From NCBI RefSeq assembly GCF_900476045.1, contig NZ_LS483440.1:248001-312000 (forward strand): DNA of 64,000 nucleotides. The letters are read 5' to 3'. The stretch comes from Gemella morbillorum (GTDB taxonomy: Bacteria > Bacillota > Bacilli > Staphylococcales > Gemellaceae). This document shows, one piece after another, positions 17,245 through 25,521 of this stretch (positions are counted from its first letter, which is position 1; the number at the start of each line of letters is the position of its first letter). A model generated the notes under the pieces. The model did no database searches. It was not told the origin of the DNA and saw only the letters and a list, made by a program, of their open reading frames with translations. Position numbers and translations under genes: made by a program.

Positions 17245-17358
17245 TTGAAGTTATTATTTTTTAGTGTATTAGAAAAAGCGCTAGATATTGTACCTGATTT
17301 GCTGAAGAATATATTGAGAAAACTTTTAGAGAGTACATTTTCCAACACTAACAATTGA
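17245..17358 (+). CDS. Possible amphipathic mini-protein or gene remnant
   Basis: A 37-codon frame from TTG 17245 to TGA 17356-17358 encodes a peptide whose middle, VLEKALDIVPDLLKNILRKL, would form a strongly amphipathic helix. There is no clear ribosome binding site, and the stop overlaps the tig -35 box. It could be a real small peptide, the tail of a lost gene, or chance. Confidence 0.2.
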   Translation: MKLLFFSVLEKALDIVPDLLKNILRKLLESTFSNTNN

Positions 17359-17383
17359 CTTTTTACTACATTTACTATATAAT
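17355..17383 (+). promoter_or_regulatory. tig promoter
   Basis: TTGACT (17355-17360), exactly 17 bases, TATAAT (17378-17383). This is one of the best promoters in the window. Confidence 0.75.
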
Positions 17384-17453
17384 TAATCAAGAGTTTTTAG
17401 TATTTTATACTAATATTTTTGTAATACTAAAAAGTATTTTGGAGGAAGAATAA

Positions 17454-18722
17454 ATGTCACAAATTTTAAATCAAGAAGATGGAAAAGTAGTTATTTCATT
17501 TTCAGCATCAAAAGAAGAGTTTGCGAAAGGATTAGATAGTGCATTCAAACGCGCTGTAAAACGCGTTAATGCGCCTGGATTTAGAAAAGGTAAATTACCA
17601 AGAGCCGTATTTAACAAAATGTATGGTGAAGAAGCATTATACCAAGATGCAGTAGATGCAGTGTTACCAGCTGCTTATACTAAAGCTATTGATGAGTTAA
17701 AAGTTTCACCATTAGCTATGCCAGATATCGATGTTAAAGAAATTAGCAAAGAAAATGGAGTTTCATTTGAAGCTGTAGTTACTGTAAAACCAAATGTAGA
17801 ATTAGGTGAATATAAACACTTAGGAATTAAAAAAGAAGAAGTGGAAGTAACTGATGCCGATGTAGAAGAAAGATTAGAAAGACTACTAAGCAACCAAGCT
17901 GAATGGCAAATTAAAGAAGGTGAAGCTAAAAAAGGAGATATCGTAGTTATCGACTTTAAAGGATTCATCGGAGATGAAGCATTCGAAGGTGGAGAAGCTA
18001 AAGGATATGAGTTAGAGCTAGGTTCAGGTTCGTTTATCCCAGGATTCGAAGATCAATTAGAAGGGAAAGTTGCCCCAGTAGATACTGAAGTTAATGTAAC
18101 ATTCCCAGAAAACTATCAAGTAGCTGATTTAGCAGGAAAAGAAGCAAAATTTGAAGTAACAATTCACGATGTAAAAGAAAAAGTTTTACCAGAGTTAACA
18201 GATGAGTTTGTTAAAGAATTTTCAAAAGAAGCAGCTTCAACAGTAGCTGAATACAAAGAAAAATTAAGAGGAGAAATCAAAGTTCAAAAAGAAGAAGCGG
18301 CTGCAAAAGCTTATTCTGACAAAGTGATTTCTACAGCTGTTGAAAATGCAAAATTAACAGTACCGACAAAACTAATCGATCAAGAAGTTAATTCTATGTT
18401 CGAACAATTCGCTGGGAACTTATCACGTCAAGGATTATCATTTGAATTATATGAACAATTCACAGGTAAAGGTGCTGATGAGCTTAAAGCAGAGATGCGT
18501 TCTGACGCTGAAAATAAAATCAAAACTTCATTCGTATTAGGTGAAATTGCGGAAGTTGAGAAAGTTGAAGTAACAGATGCTGATATCGATGCAGAAGTAA
18601 AAGAACTTGCAACTATGTATAATATGACAGAAGAAGGTGTAAGAACACGTATTAGCGTTGAAGATCTTCGTGGAGAGTTAATCATCCAAAAAACTGTTGA
18701 ATTCTTAAAAGAAAATAACTAA
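17454..18722 (+). CDS. tig: Trigger factor, ribosome-bound chaperone and prolyl isomerase
   Basis: The 422-residue chaperone meets nascent chains at the ribosome exit. The ribosome-binding signature GFRKGKLPR is near residues 42-50. The FKBP-type domain lies around 160-245 (KGDIVVIDFKGFIGDEAF, LGSGSFIPGFEDQL), followed by the helical C-terminal arms. Length is typical. GGAGG stands at 17442-17446 before ATG 17454. A strong promoter and a terminator bracket the gene, so it is a single-gene transcript with high expression expected. Confidence 0.96.
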   Translation: MSQILNQEDGKVVISFSASKEEFAKGLDSAFKRAVKRVNAPGFRKGKLPRAVFNKMYGEEALYQDAVDAVLPAAYTKAIDELKVSPLAMPDIDVKEISKENGVSFEAVVTVKPNVELGEYKHLGIKKEEVEVTDADVEERLERLLSNQAEWQIKEGEAKKGDIVVIDFKGFIGDEAFEGGEAKGYELELGSGSFIPGFEDQLEGKVAPVDTEVNVTFPENYQVADLAGKEAKFEVTIHDVKEKVLPELTDEFVKEFSKEAASTVAEYKEKLRGEIKVQKEEAAAKAYSDKVISTAVENAKLTVPTKLIDQEVNSMFEQFAGNLSRQGLSFELYEQFTGKGADELKAEMRSDAENKIKTSFVLGEIAEVEKVEVTDADIDAEVKELATMYNMTEEGVRTRISVEDLRGELIIQKTVEFLKENN

Positions 18723-18740
18723 TAATTATATGAAACAAAA

Positions 18741-18775
18741 AACAAGTTACTATTATAGAATAGTAGCTTGTTTTT
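18741..18775 (+). terminator. tig terminator
   Basis: AACAAG plus TTACTATT pair with AATAGTAG plus CTTGTT around a 4-base loop, with one mismatch, then TTTT. Confidence 0.8.
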
Positions 18776-18786
18776 GAAATTAAAAT

Positions 18787-18822
18787 ATACCCTTAGATAA
18801 ATTTTCATCTAAGGGTATTAAA
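18787..18822 (-). terminator. Terminator of the universal stress protein gene
   Basis: ATACCCTTAGAT (18787-18798) and ATCTAAGGGTAT (18808-18819) form a perfect 12-bp stem. On the minus strand it is followed by ATTTTA, and T-rich DNA also follows on the plus strand. Confidence 0.75.
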
Positions 18823-18828
18823 ATTATT

Positions 18829-19329
18829 TTATTTATCTTGATCTTCTTGGAATTTTTTAGCGATAGTAGCTTCAAAATCTTCAGGGATAGAACGTTGTTT
18901 AATGATTATTACATCACATTTAGCGTATCTAACAATACCTTCAGATACTGAACCCATAAGCATACGTTTGAATCCTGTTAAACCAGAAGATCCACAAACT
19001 ACTAAGTCAATTTCTTTTTCATCAACGATGTCTTCGCTTAACACGATTTTTGGAATACCTTGTTCAACAATACCAAAGACTTTAGTAAGCCCATCTTTTT
19101 TAGCAGATTCAACATAACTATCAACTAATTCTTTAGTACGTTTGTAGAATGAGTTGAAGATATATGGATCTGATAAACCAGAAGTAGCAATTGTCGCATC
19201 AATAACAGAGGCAATGTATAATTCTGCATCTTCATTTCTCTGTGCTATAGCTACGGCATTTTTAAAAGCCCACTCAGCTTGTTTAGAACCATCAACAGCA
19301 ACTAGTATTTTAGAATATTTGTTTTCCAT
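18829..19329 (-). CDS. Universal stress protein, UspA family
   Basis: A 166-residue single-domain Usp. The opening YSKILVAVDGSKQAEWAF and the ATP-binding pattern GSSGLTGFKRMLMGSVSEGIV (quoted in part: G-x2-G-x9-G-S) show an ATP-binding type. Usp proteins support survival under stress through unknown mechanisms. ATG 19329 has GGAGG eight bases upstream; an in-frame extension to 19344 has no such site. The promoter has TTTACT and TATAAT boxes. Single-gene transcript with its own terminator. Confidence 0.92.
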   Translation of the reverse strand: MENKYSKILVAVDGSKQAEWAFKNAVAIAQRNEDAELYIASVIDATIATSGLSDPYIFNSFYKRTKELVDSYVESAKKDGLTKVFGIVEQGIPKIVLSEDIVDEKEIDLVVCGSSGLTGFKRMLMGSVSEGIVRYAKCDVIIIKQRSIPEDFEATIAKKFQEDQDK

Positions 19330-19363
19330 AATTAAAACCTCCAACCTATTTATCTTTAATTAT

Positions 19364-19391
19364 ATTATAACACATTTACACAAAAAGTAAA
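19364..19391 (-). promoter_or_regulatory. Promoter of the universal stress protein gene
   Basis: On the minus strand: TTTACT (19391-19386), 16 bases, TATAAT (19369-19364). Confidence 0.55.
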
Positions 19392-19440
19392 CGCTATTTT
19401 CAAAAAAAATAAAATAACTTTAGTTCGTTTAGAGCTATAA

Positions 19441-19487
19441 ATTAACCCTTTTTTTAGATTATTATTCTAAAAAAAGGGTTAATTATA
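19441..19487 (-). terminator. Terminator of the DUF1450-Ig gene
   Basis: AATTAACCC plus a T-rich arm pairs with the complementary A-rich arm and GGGTTAATT around a short loop (about 19440-19484). It lies just behind the minus-strand stop codon. Confidence 0.65.
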
Positions 19488-19505
19488 TGTTCTTTGGAAA
19501 ACATA

Positions 19506-20057
19506 TTAGCTGTTTTCATCTGTTACAGTAATAGTACGAGTTCGTTTGTGCTCCTTACCATCAATATTTATTTTATAAATAATATCATAAGTTCCAGGGG
19601 TAGTATTGTCTACTTGTCCTTCTATAATAAGTTCATCAAGATATGATTTTCCTGCTTTACGGGCAATAACGCCATTAGAACTTATATCTATCTCTTCTCC
19701 TATTTTAATAGAAGTATTTTCAGGAACAATAAAATAAAATGTTCTTTCAAGACGACGTTCAAGACGTTTTCTATATTTTTCTTCATCTTCGGCGCTCATT
19801 CTATCACGAAGTTTTTCATCCACTAAAGGCATAAGCTCAACCTCAGTATCGGCAATACAAATTCTACTATTAACAAGGGTGAATGTTTGAGTTCTACCGG
19901 GACCGCAGTATGATTGACAACCTATAATGAACTCAGCATTAGGAGCTTTTTTCTTAAGCTTAGGAATCAAAGTTTTAAGGTTAACTCCTAGGCAGGCATC
20001 ACATACTCTAAACGTTACTTTGTCTTCAGTAACTACATCTTTATCATTTCTAGCCAT
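19506..20057 (-). CDS. DUF1450 domain fused to a bacterial Ig-like domain
   Basis: The 183-residue protein has two clear parts. Residues 15-85 match the DUF1450 (YuzB-like) pattern, a thioredoxin-like fold with conserved cysteines: VCDACLGVN and GCQSYCGPGRTQTF. A charged helix (EDEEKYRKRLERRLERTF) links this to residues 115-183, which look like a DUF5011-type Ig fold (PENTSIKIGEEIDISS ... GTYDIIYKINIDG ... RTITVTDE). No signal peptide or membrane segment is seen, so an Ig domain made for the outside appears in a cytosolic setting. Function unknown. ATG 20057 follows AAAGGA; the frame extends to 20075 without a better site. Confidence 0.6.
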   Translation of the reverse strand: MARNDKDVVTEDKVTFRVCDACLGVNLKTLIPKLKKKAPNAEFIIGCQSYCGPGRTQTFTLVNSRICIADTEVELMPLVDEKLRDRMSAEDEEKYRKRLERRLERTFYFIVPENTSIKIGEEIDISSNGVIARKAGKSYLDELIIEGQVDNTTPGTYDIIYKINIDGKEHKRTRTITVTDENS

Positions 20058-20186
20058 TATATTTCCTTTCATCAATTTATTATTGCATTAAGATAAAAAC
20101 AATTATATCACATTCTATAAATAAATAAAATTTTAAAACACAAGATTTTAATAAGAACAGACCTATGTTGAATATAATTAAATAGC

Positions 20187-20846
20187 TTATTTAGACACAA
20201 TTTTTCTTTTAAGAACAATATTTGTTATTAACAATAAGAAAAACACTATAAAAATATGAATGATTATTCTAGTAATTAAACTTATAAAAAATTCTTCAGG
20301 GACCATTTTTATTAAATTAGATTCATCTGGACTAAGTAACCACAGGTCATTTGAAAATAAGATAGTGTGGAACTTAATCCAAAACGAATTGAAGTTATAA
20401 GTAATAATACCGGTAAGTATAGCAATTAACAAGATAAATATGGTTAAAGTTTTATTAAATGCTTTTGTGATATAAAGTAAAGTTTTAGTTTTTTTAGTAA
20501 TTATAATGATTATCGTAGTTATAAAAAAGATTATCAAGCAAATAATCATCACCTTGAAACTAACATCATAAAGATGTTTAACATCAACCATGTGTAGTAT
20601 ATCTTTATCAGAAAACCAATTTTTATTTAATGAAGCATTACCTTTTAAATATGCTAGCAAATTTTCTGTGTTATCTATTAGTTCAGAGTTAGTTGTATTT
20701 ATAGAAGGTGCCAAATTCTCCTTTTCATAGAAATTTTTATAAAAATCAAGATTAAAACAAGTATAAAAAATGATTGCTAAAATACTGAATATAAATAAAG
20801 CAAAGTTTTGAATAGTAATAATACTATAAGTGAAAAAGTTTTTCAT
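20187..20846 (-). CDS. DUF1461 (TIGR01906) membrane protein
   Basis: A 219-residue membrane protein with segments near residues 8-28, 95-117, 127-147 and 190-212. The outer loop after the first segment carries ENLLAYLKGNA and HMVDVKHLY, and the later FHTILFSNDLWLLSPDESNL is the hallmark of the TIGR01906/DUF1461 family found across Firmicutes. Its role is not known. ATG 20846 has GGAGG at seven bases; the open frame extends to 20882 without support. The neighbouring treR is divergent. Confidence 0.8.
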   Translation of the reverse strand: MKNFFTYSIITIQNFALFIFSILAIIFYTCFNLDFYKNFYEKENLAPSINTTNSELIDNTENLLAYLKGNASLNKNWFSDKDILHMVDVKHLYDVSFKVMIICLIIFFITTIIIIITKKTKTLLYITKAFNKTLTIFILLIAILTGIITYNFNSFWIKFHTILFSNDLWLLSPDESNLIKMVPEEFFISLITRIIIHIFIVFFLLLITNIVLKRKIVSK

Positions 20847-21004
20847 AGTTGTACCTCCACAATAAATATTATAACATACCAATTAAATGTGTAAAAAGAA
20901 AAAATATATTGGCTAATAAATTGTTGAAAATATTATTAATTTATATATTTACAGCAAATAACGAAAAATAGTTTAAATAATAGGAATTTTTGAGTAAAAA
21001 CCGT

Positions 21005-21039
21005 TTGCTATTATGTAAAATTATGTTAAAATGTATACA
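21005..21039 (+). promoter_or_regulatory. treR promoter with overlapping palindromic operator
   Basis: TTGCTA (21005-21010), 16 bases, TAAAAT (21027-21032). The palindrome TGTATACA (21032-21039) starts on the last base of the -10 box. TreR of Bacillus binds a related TGTATATACA core, so self-repression is a fair inference. Confidence 0.5.
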
Positions 21040-21065
21040 CATAATTATTTATTTTGGGGGAAATC

Positions 21066-21788
21066 ATGAATAAGTTTTTTAAGATCTATTTAGAATTAAG
21101 AGAACAAATAGAAAATAAGCAATACAAAGCTAATAGCATTTTACCAAGTGAGAATGAATTAGCTAAAAAATATAATGTTTCTAGGGAAACTATAAGAAAA
21201 GCCTTGCTATTGCTTTTAGAAAATGGTTATATTCATAAAATACAAGGAAAGGGTTCAATAGTTTTAGATGTTCATAGATATAGATTACCAGTAACGGGGA
21301 TATTAAGTTTTAAAGAACGTCATCAATTCCAAGGTTTAGAAGCAAGGACAAAAGTAATAGTAAATGAAGAAGTTGAAGCTCCTGAATTTTTAGTTAAGTT
21401 AGGTGTTGTTCAACCTGGAGAAAAGCTTACTTACTTGTTGCGTCAACGTATTATCAATGGTGAGGCGGTAATTTTGGATAAAGATTATATTAGAAAAAAT
21501 ACAATAGGGAATCTTCCTACTAAACGTGTTGAAGAATCTTTATATGAATATTTAGAACAAGATTTAGGGATTAAAATTTCTTATGGAAATAAAGACTTTA
21601 AAATTGAGCCTGTAAATGGTGAAGATCATGAGTATATTGACTTAAATGGTCATCATCATATAGCAGTTTTGAGAAGCGATGTTTATACCGAGGGAACAGA
21701 TTTTTTACATTACAATGAGAGTCGCCATAGAGTAGATAACTTTTATTTTTCAGAGTTTGCGCGTAGAACATCAAATAAAAATAATTAA
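21066..21788 (+). CDS. treR: TreR-like GntR family repressor
   Basis: The 240-residue protein has a GntR winged helix at residues 1-70 (ILPSENELAKKYNVSRETIRKALLLL, KIQGKGSIVLD) and a UTRA effector domain at 90-235. Long stretches follow Bacillus TreR, such as PVTGILSFKE, VILDKDY, SLYEYLEQDLGI and ESRHRVDNFYFSEFARR. Those regulators sense trehalose 6-phosphate and control tre genes. No trehalose transporter or hydrolase is in this window, so it would act at a distance or on its own promoter. ATG 21066 follows a GGGGG site. A terminator follows. Confidence 0.82.
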   Translation: MNKFFKIYLELREQIENKQYKANSILPSENELAKKYNVSRETIRKALLLLLENGYIHKIQGKGSIVLDVHRYRLPVTGILSFKERHQFQGLEARTKVIVNEEVEAPEFLVKLGVVQPGEKLTYLLRQRIINGEAVILDKDYIRKNTIGNLPTKRVEESLYEYLEQDLGIKISYGNKDFKIEPVNGEDHEYIDLNGHHHIAVLRSDVYTEGTDFLHYNESRHRVDNFYFSEFARRTSNKNN

Positions 21789-21795
21789 ATGTCAG

Positions 21796-21840
21796 ATAAA
21801 AAGATTTTAAGAGGATAGAATCTTCTTAAAATCTTTTTTA
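21796..21840 (+). terminator. treR terminator
   Basis: AAAAGATTTTAAGA (21798-21811) pairs with TCTTCTTAAAATCTTTT around an 8-base loop with one bulge, then T. Confidence 0.7.
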
Positions 21841-21964
21841 AATTCTTTGTCTTAATATTTTCTATCAATTTAAAAGAAAAAGGCTAGTAATTTACAATAG
21901 TAATATTTAAAAAAAATAATAAATTTTTAAAATAAAAAAAGTAAAAAAAATAAGTAAATAATTA

Positions 21965-21993
21965 TTGAAAAAAAGAATAATAGAGTGTATAAT
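21965..21993 (+). promoter_or_regulatory. nrdIEF promoter
   Basis: TTGAAA (21965-21970), 17 bases, TATAAT (21988-21993). No NrdR-type box was recognised around it. Confidence 0.65.
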
Positions 21994-22007
21994 TATTATT
22001 GAGTTAG

Positions 22008-22040
22008 AAATTTCCGGGAAATATTTCGGAAATATTTTTT
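22008..22040 (+). promoter_or_regulatory. Overlapping dyads in the nrdIEF leader
   Basis: Two inverted repeats share bases: ATTTCC/GGAAAT (22010-22022, centre 22016) and AAATATTTC/GAAATATTT (22019-22037, centre 22028), the second followed by TTT. The word GGAAATATTT also repeats directly 11 bases apart (22017 and 22028), one DNA turn. This could be an operator or a weak attenuator. Confidence 0.4.
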
Positions 22041-22057
22041 GTGGGAGAGTGAGAAAG

Positions 22058-22438
22058 ATGAAAGTAATTTTCTTTTCATTAACAGGCAATTGCAAAAGAT
22101 TTGTGGAGATGTGTAAACTACCAGAAGAAGATGTTATAGACCTATGGGAAATCGATTATGAGGTTGATTTTGACTATATACTAATAACGCCAACTATTGG
22201 TTTTGGAAAAGTCCCAGAAGATGTTGAGAGATTCTTAGGAGAAAATCACAAGCACCTAAAAGGAGTAGTGGGAAGTGGAAATAAAAATTGGGGAAATAGA
22301 TTTGCGAAAGCTGCTGAAATAATAAGTGAGCAATATAATGTCCCGCTACTGATGAAAATAGAATTACATGGGAATACAAAAGATTTAATAAAATTTAGAA
22401 AAATATATTTGGAGAGTGTTGATAATGGAGAAATTTAA
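22058..22438 (+). CDS. nrdI: NrdI flavodoxin-like protein
   Basis: The 126-residue flavodoxin-like protein supplies an oxidant for building the manganese-tyrosyl cofactor of NrdF. Motifs are VIFFSLTGNCKRFVE (FMN phosphate loop, residues 3-17), TPTIGFGKVPEDVERFL and GVVGSGNKNWGNRFAKAAE. ATG 22058 fits the family start, with GGGAGAG upstream; the frame is open further left but the added residues are not NrdI-like. It overlaps nrdE by 14 bases, so the genes are translationally coupled. No nrdH is present here. Confidence 0.92.
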   Translation: MKVIFFSLTGNCKRFVEMCKLPEEDVIDLWEIDYEVDFDYILITPTIGFGKVPEDVERFLGENHKHLKGVVGSGNKNWGNRFAKAAEIISEQYNVPLLMKIELHGNTKDLIKFRKIYLESVDNGEI

Positions 22439-24515
22439 TCATATAGAGCTTAATAATGAAGTAACTAAAAGAGGAGAAAATGGATTTTTCAAGTTAGAAA
22501 AAGACCAAGAAGCTATTGCAGAATTTCTTCGTGAAGTTGACTATAAAACTGTAAAATTCAGTTCAGAAATGAAAAGATTAAGATATTTAGTAGAAGAAAA
22601 CTTCTATTATAATATTTTTGATAAATATATTGAAGATGAAATAGTAGAATGTCTAGAGCTTGCTAAAAATTTCAAATTTGAGTTTAAGAGCTATATGGCA
22701 GCAAGTAAGTTCTACAAAGATTATGCATTAAAAACTAACGATAAAAAACAATATTTAGAAAACTTTAATCAACACGTATTTATTGTAGCAATGTATCTTG
22801 GTGATGGAAATACAGCATTAGCTAAAGAACTTATGATTTCAATGCTTGAACAAAGATTACAGCCAGCAACACCAACATTCCTAAACTCTGGAAGAAGCCG
22901 TCGTGGAGAGTTAGTTTCTTGTTTCTTATTAGAAGTAGGAGACTCGTTAAATTCTATCAACTACATTGATTCAACAGCGAAACAACTTTCAAAAATTGGT
23001 GGGGGGGTTGCGATTAACCTATCAAAACTTCGTGCGCGTGGTGAAAGTATTAAAGGTATAAAAGGGGTAGCAAAAGGTGTTATTCCAGTGGCCAAATCAT
23101 TAGAACAAGGTTTTGCTTATGCAGATCAACTTGGACAACGCCCTGGAGCAGGAGCGGTATACTTAAATATCTTCCACTATGATGTGTTAGAATTTTTAGA
23201 TACGAAAAAAGTTAATGCCGATGAAGAATTACGTTTACCAACTATTTCTACAGGTATTATTGTACCGTCATTATTCTTTGATTTAGCACGTGAGAACAAA
23301 GAATTTTATATGTTCGGGCCACATTCTATTTATGAAGAGTATGGTTTAGTATTAGATGATATTGATATCGCAGAATACTATGATGAGTTCGTTGCTAATG
23401 AAAATATTATTAAGCGTAAATTTGATGCGCGTGATATGCTTAACCTTATAGCGCAAACACAATTACAATCAGGATATCCATATTTAATGTTCAAAGACAA
23501 TGCAAACAAAAACCATGCACTTCGCGAAATTGGTCAAGTTAAAATGAGTAATCTATGTACAGAAATTTTCCAACTTCAAGAAACTTCTGTAATTAAAGAC
23601 TATGGCGAAAGTGATGTTATCAAACGTGATATTTCATGTAACCTTGCTTCATTAAACATTGTTAATGTAATGGAAAGCAAAAAACTTAAAGAGTCAATCT
23701 ATTCAGGCATGGATGCTTTAACATTTGTTAGTGATTCAACAAAAATTAAAAATGCACCTGGTGTAGTAAAAGCAAACGAAGAGTTCCACTCTGTTGGGCT
23801 TGGGGCGATGAACCTAAACGGTTACTTAGCGAAAAACTTAATCGCTTATGATAGTGAAGAGGCAAAAGATTTTGCTAATGTCTTCTTTATGATGATGAAC
23901 TATTACACTATAGAACGCTCAATGCAAATCGCTAAAGAACGTAAAGAAACATTTAAAGATTTCGAAAAATCTGATTACTACAATGGAACATATTTCACTA
24001 AGTATATTACAAATGATTATCTTCCAAAATCAGAGAAAGTTAAAGAATTATTTGAGGGAATTTATATTCCGACAAAAGAAGATTGGCACAGTCTAAAAAA
24101 TAGAGTAAAAGAAAATGGATTATACCATGCGTATAGAATGGCGATTGCTCCAACACAAAGTATATCATACGTTCAAAACTCAACATCAAGTGTACTACCG
24201 ATTGTTGACAAAATTGAACGCAGAAGTTATGGTAATGCCGAAACATTCTATCCAATGCCATACCTTAGCCCAAAAACACAATGGTACTATAAATCAGCAT
24301 TTACAATGGATCAAATGAAACTTATCGACCTAATGGCGGTAATCCAAGAACATATTGACCAAGGTATCTCTGTAATTTTATATGTAAATTCTGATATTAC
24401 AACAAGAGAGTTAGCTAGATATTACATTTATGCTCATCACAAAGGATTGAAATCACTATACTACACAAGAAACAAACTTCTTTCAGTTGAAGAATGTACA
24501 TCATGTTCGATATAG
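22425..24515 (+). CDS. nrdE: Class Ib ribonucleoside-diphosphate reductase, alpha subunit
   Basis: The 696-residue catalytic subunit reduces ribonucleoside diphosphates. Visible marks are QPATPTFLNSGRSRRGELVSC (first active-site cysteine, quoted to 20), GGGVAINLSKLRARGE, NLCTEI with a second cysteine, NLASLNI, the barrel tip PTQSISYVQNSTSSVLP and the C-terminal redox tail EECTSCSI that accepts electrons from a thioredoxin-like donor. Length fits NrdE rather than NrdA. ATG 22425 follows GGAGAG inside nrdI. Confidence 0.96.
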   Translation: MEKFNHIELNNEVTKRGENGFFKLEKDQEAIAEFLREVDYKTVKFSSEMKRLRYLVEENFYYNIFDKYIEDEIVECLELAKNFKFEFKSYMAASKFYKDYALKTNDKKQYLENFNQHVFIVAMYLGDGNTALAKELMISMLEQRLQPATPTFLNSGRSRRGELVSCFLLEVGDSLNSINYIDSTAKQLSKIGGGVAINLSKLRARGESIKGIKGVAKGVIPVAKSLEQGFAYADQLGQRPGAGAVYLNIFHYDVLEFLDTKKVNADEELRLPTISTGIIVPSLFFDLARENKEFYMFGPHSIYEEYGLVLDDIDIAEYYDEFVANENIIKRKFDARDMLNLIAQTQLQSGYPYLMFKDNANKNHALREIGQVKMSNLCTEIFQLQETSVIKDYGESDVIKRDISCNLASLNIVNVMESKKLKESIYSGMDALTFVSDSTKIKNAPGVVKANEEFHSVGLGAMNLNGYLAKNLIAYDSEEAKDFANVFFMMMNYYTIERSMQIAKERKETFKDFEKSDYYNGTYFTKYITNDYLPKSEKVKELFEGIYIPTKEDWHSLKNRVKENGLYHAYRMAIAPTQSISYVQNSTSSVLPIVDKIERRSYGNAETFYPMPYLSPKTQWYYKSAFTMDQMKLIDLMAVIQEHIDQGISVILYVNSDITTRELARYYIYAHHKGLKSLYYTRNKLLSVEECTSCSI

Positions 24516-24539
24516 AAAAGAGAGGAATTATTATTAACT

Positions 24540-25508
24540 ATGAAAGCAGTAAACTGGAATAAACAAGACGACCTAACATTTATGTACTGGCGTCAAAATA
24601 TCGCTCAATTTTGGGTAGATACAGAGTTCAAAGTATCAAAAGATATTAAAAGCTGGAACGAAGACTTAAACGATAAAGAAAGAGATGCTTATAAAAAAGT
24701 TCTTGCAGGTCTAACAGGATTAGATACTCAACAAGGGGATAAAGGGATGCCTTTAGTATCTCTTCACACAGAAGATATGAGAAAACAAGCTGTTTATAGC
24801 TTTATGGGAATGATGGAGCAAATGCATGCGAAAAGTTATTCAACTATCTTTACATCACTTATTCCTAGTAAAGAAACAGATTATTTATTAGATGAGTGGG
24901 TTCCAAATAACGAAGAACTTCAATATAAAGCACAACTTATCGAAAGTTATTATCTAAAATTATTTAAACCAGAAGTGCCGACTTATGATTTATATATGGC
25001 ACGTGTTGCTTCTGTTTTCCTTGAAAGTTATATTTTCTACAGTGGATTCTTCTATCCATTATATCTAGCTGGGCAAGGGAAACTTACAACATCTGGAGAA
25101 ATTATCCGTAAGATATTATTAGATGAAACTATTCATGGAAGTTTTACAGGTTTTGATGCACAAGAGATTTTCAAAACTTTAACACCAGAAGAACAAGAAA
25201 AAGCTAATAAAGAAATGTACACATTATTACTTGATTTATACGAAAATGAGCTTAAATATACAAAAGATATTTATGGAGAAATTGGTTTATTCGAAGAGGT
25301 CAAAGACTATGTTGAGTACAATGCCAATCGTGCTTTAGCAAATCTAGGATATCCTGGATACTTTGAAGACAAAGAAATCAACCCAATTATCGAAAATGCT
25401 ATGAATACATCTACTAAAAACCACGACTTCTTTAGTGTTAAAGGAGACGGATATGTAGTTAGTATGAACGTTGAGTCAATCGAAGACGAAGATTTTATTT
25501 TCGAATAA
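24540..25508 (+). CDS. nrdF: Class Ib ribonucleoside-diphosphate reductase, beta subunit
   Basis: A 322-residue ferritin-like subunit that holds the dimetal-tyrosyl cofactor. The metal ligands lie in helices containing MEQMHAKSYSTIF (E and H), ASVFLESYIFYSGFF (E) and ILLDETIHGSFTGF (E and H). Being class Ib with NrdI next door, it is expected to use manganese in the cell. It starts 24 bases behind nrdE. A histidine-phosphatase gene follows after 13 bases without an evident ribosome binding site. Confidence 0.96.
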   Translation: MKAVNWNKQDDLTFMYWRQNIAQFWVDTEFKVSKDIKSWNEDLNDKERDAYKKVLAGLTGLDTQQGDKGMPLVSLHTEDMRKQAVYSFMGMMEQMHAKSYSTIFTSLIPSKETDYLLDEWVPNNEELQYKAQLIESYYLKLFKPEVPTYDLYMARVASVFLESYIFYSGFFYPLYLAGQGKLTTSGEIIRKILLDETIHGSFTGFDAQEIFKTLTPEEQEKANKEMYTLLLDLYENELKYTKDIYGEIGLFEEVKDYVEYNANRALANLGYPGYFEDKEINPIIENAMNTSTKNHDFFSVKGDGYVVSMNVESIEDEDFIFE

Positions 25509-25521
25509 TTAGATCGTACTT

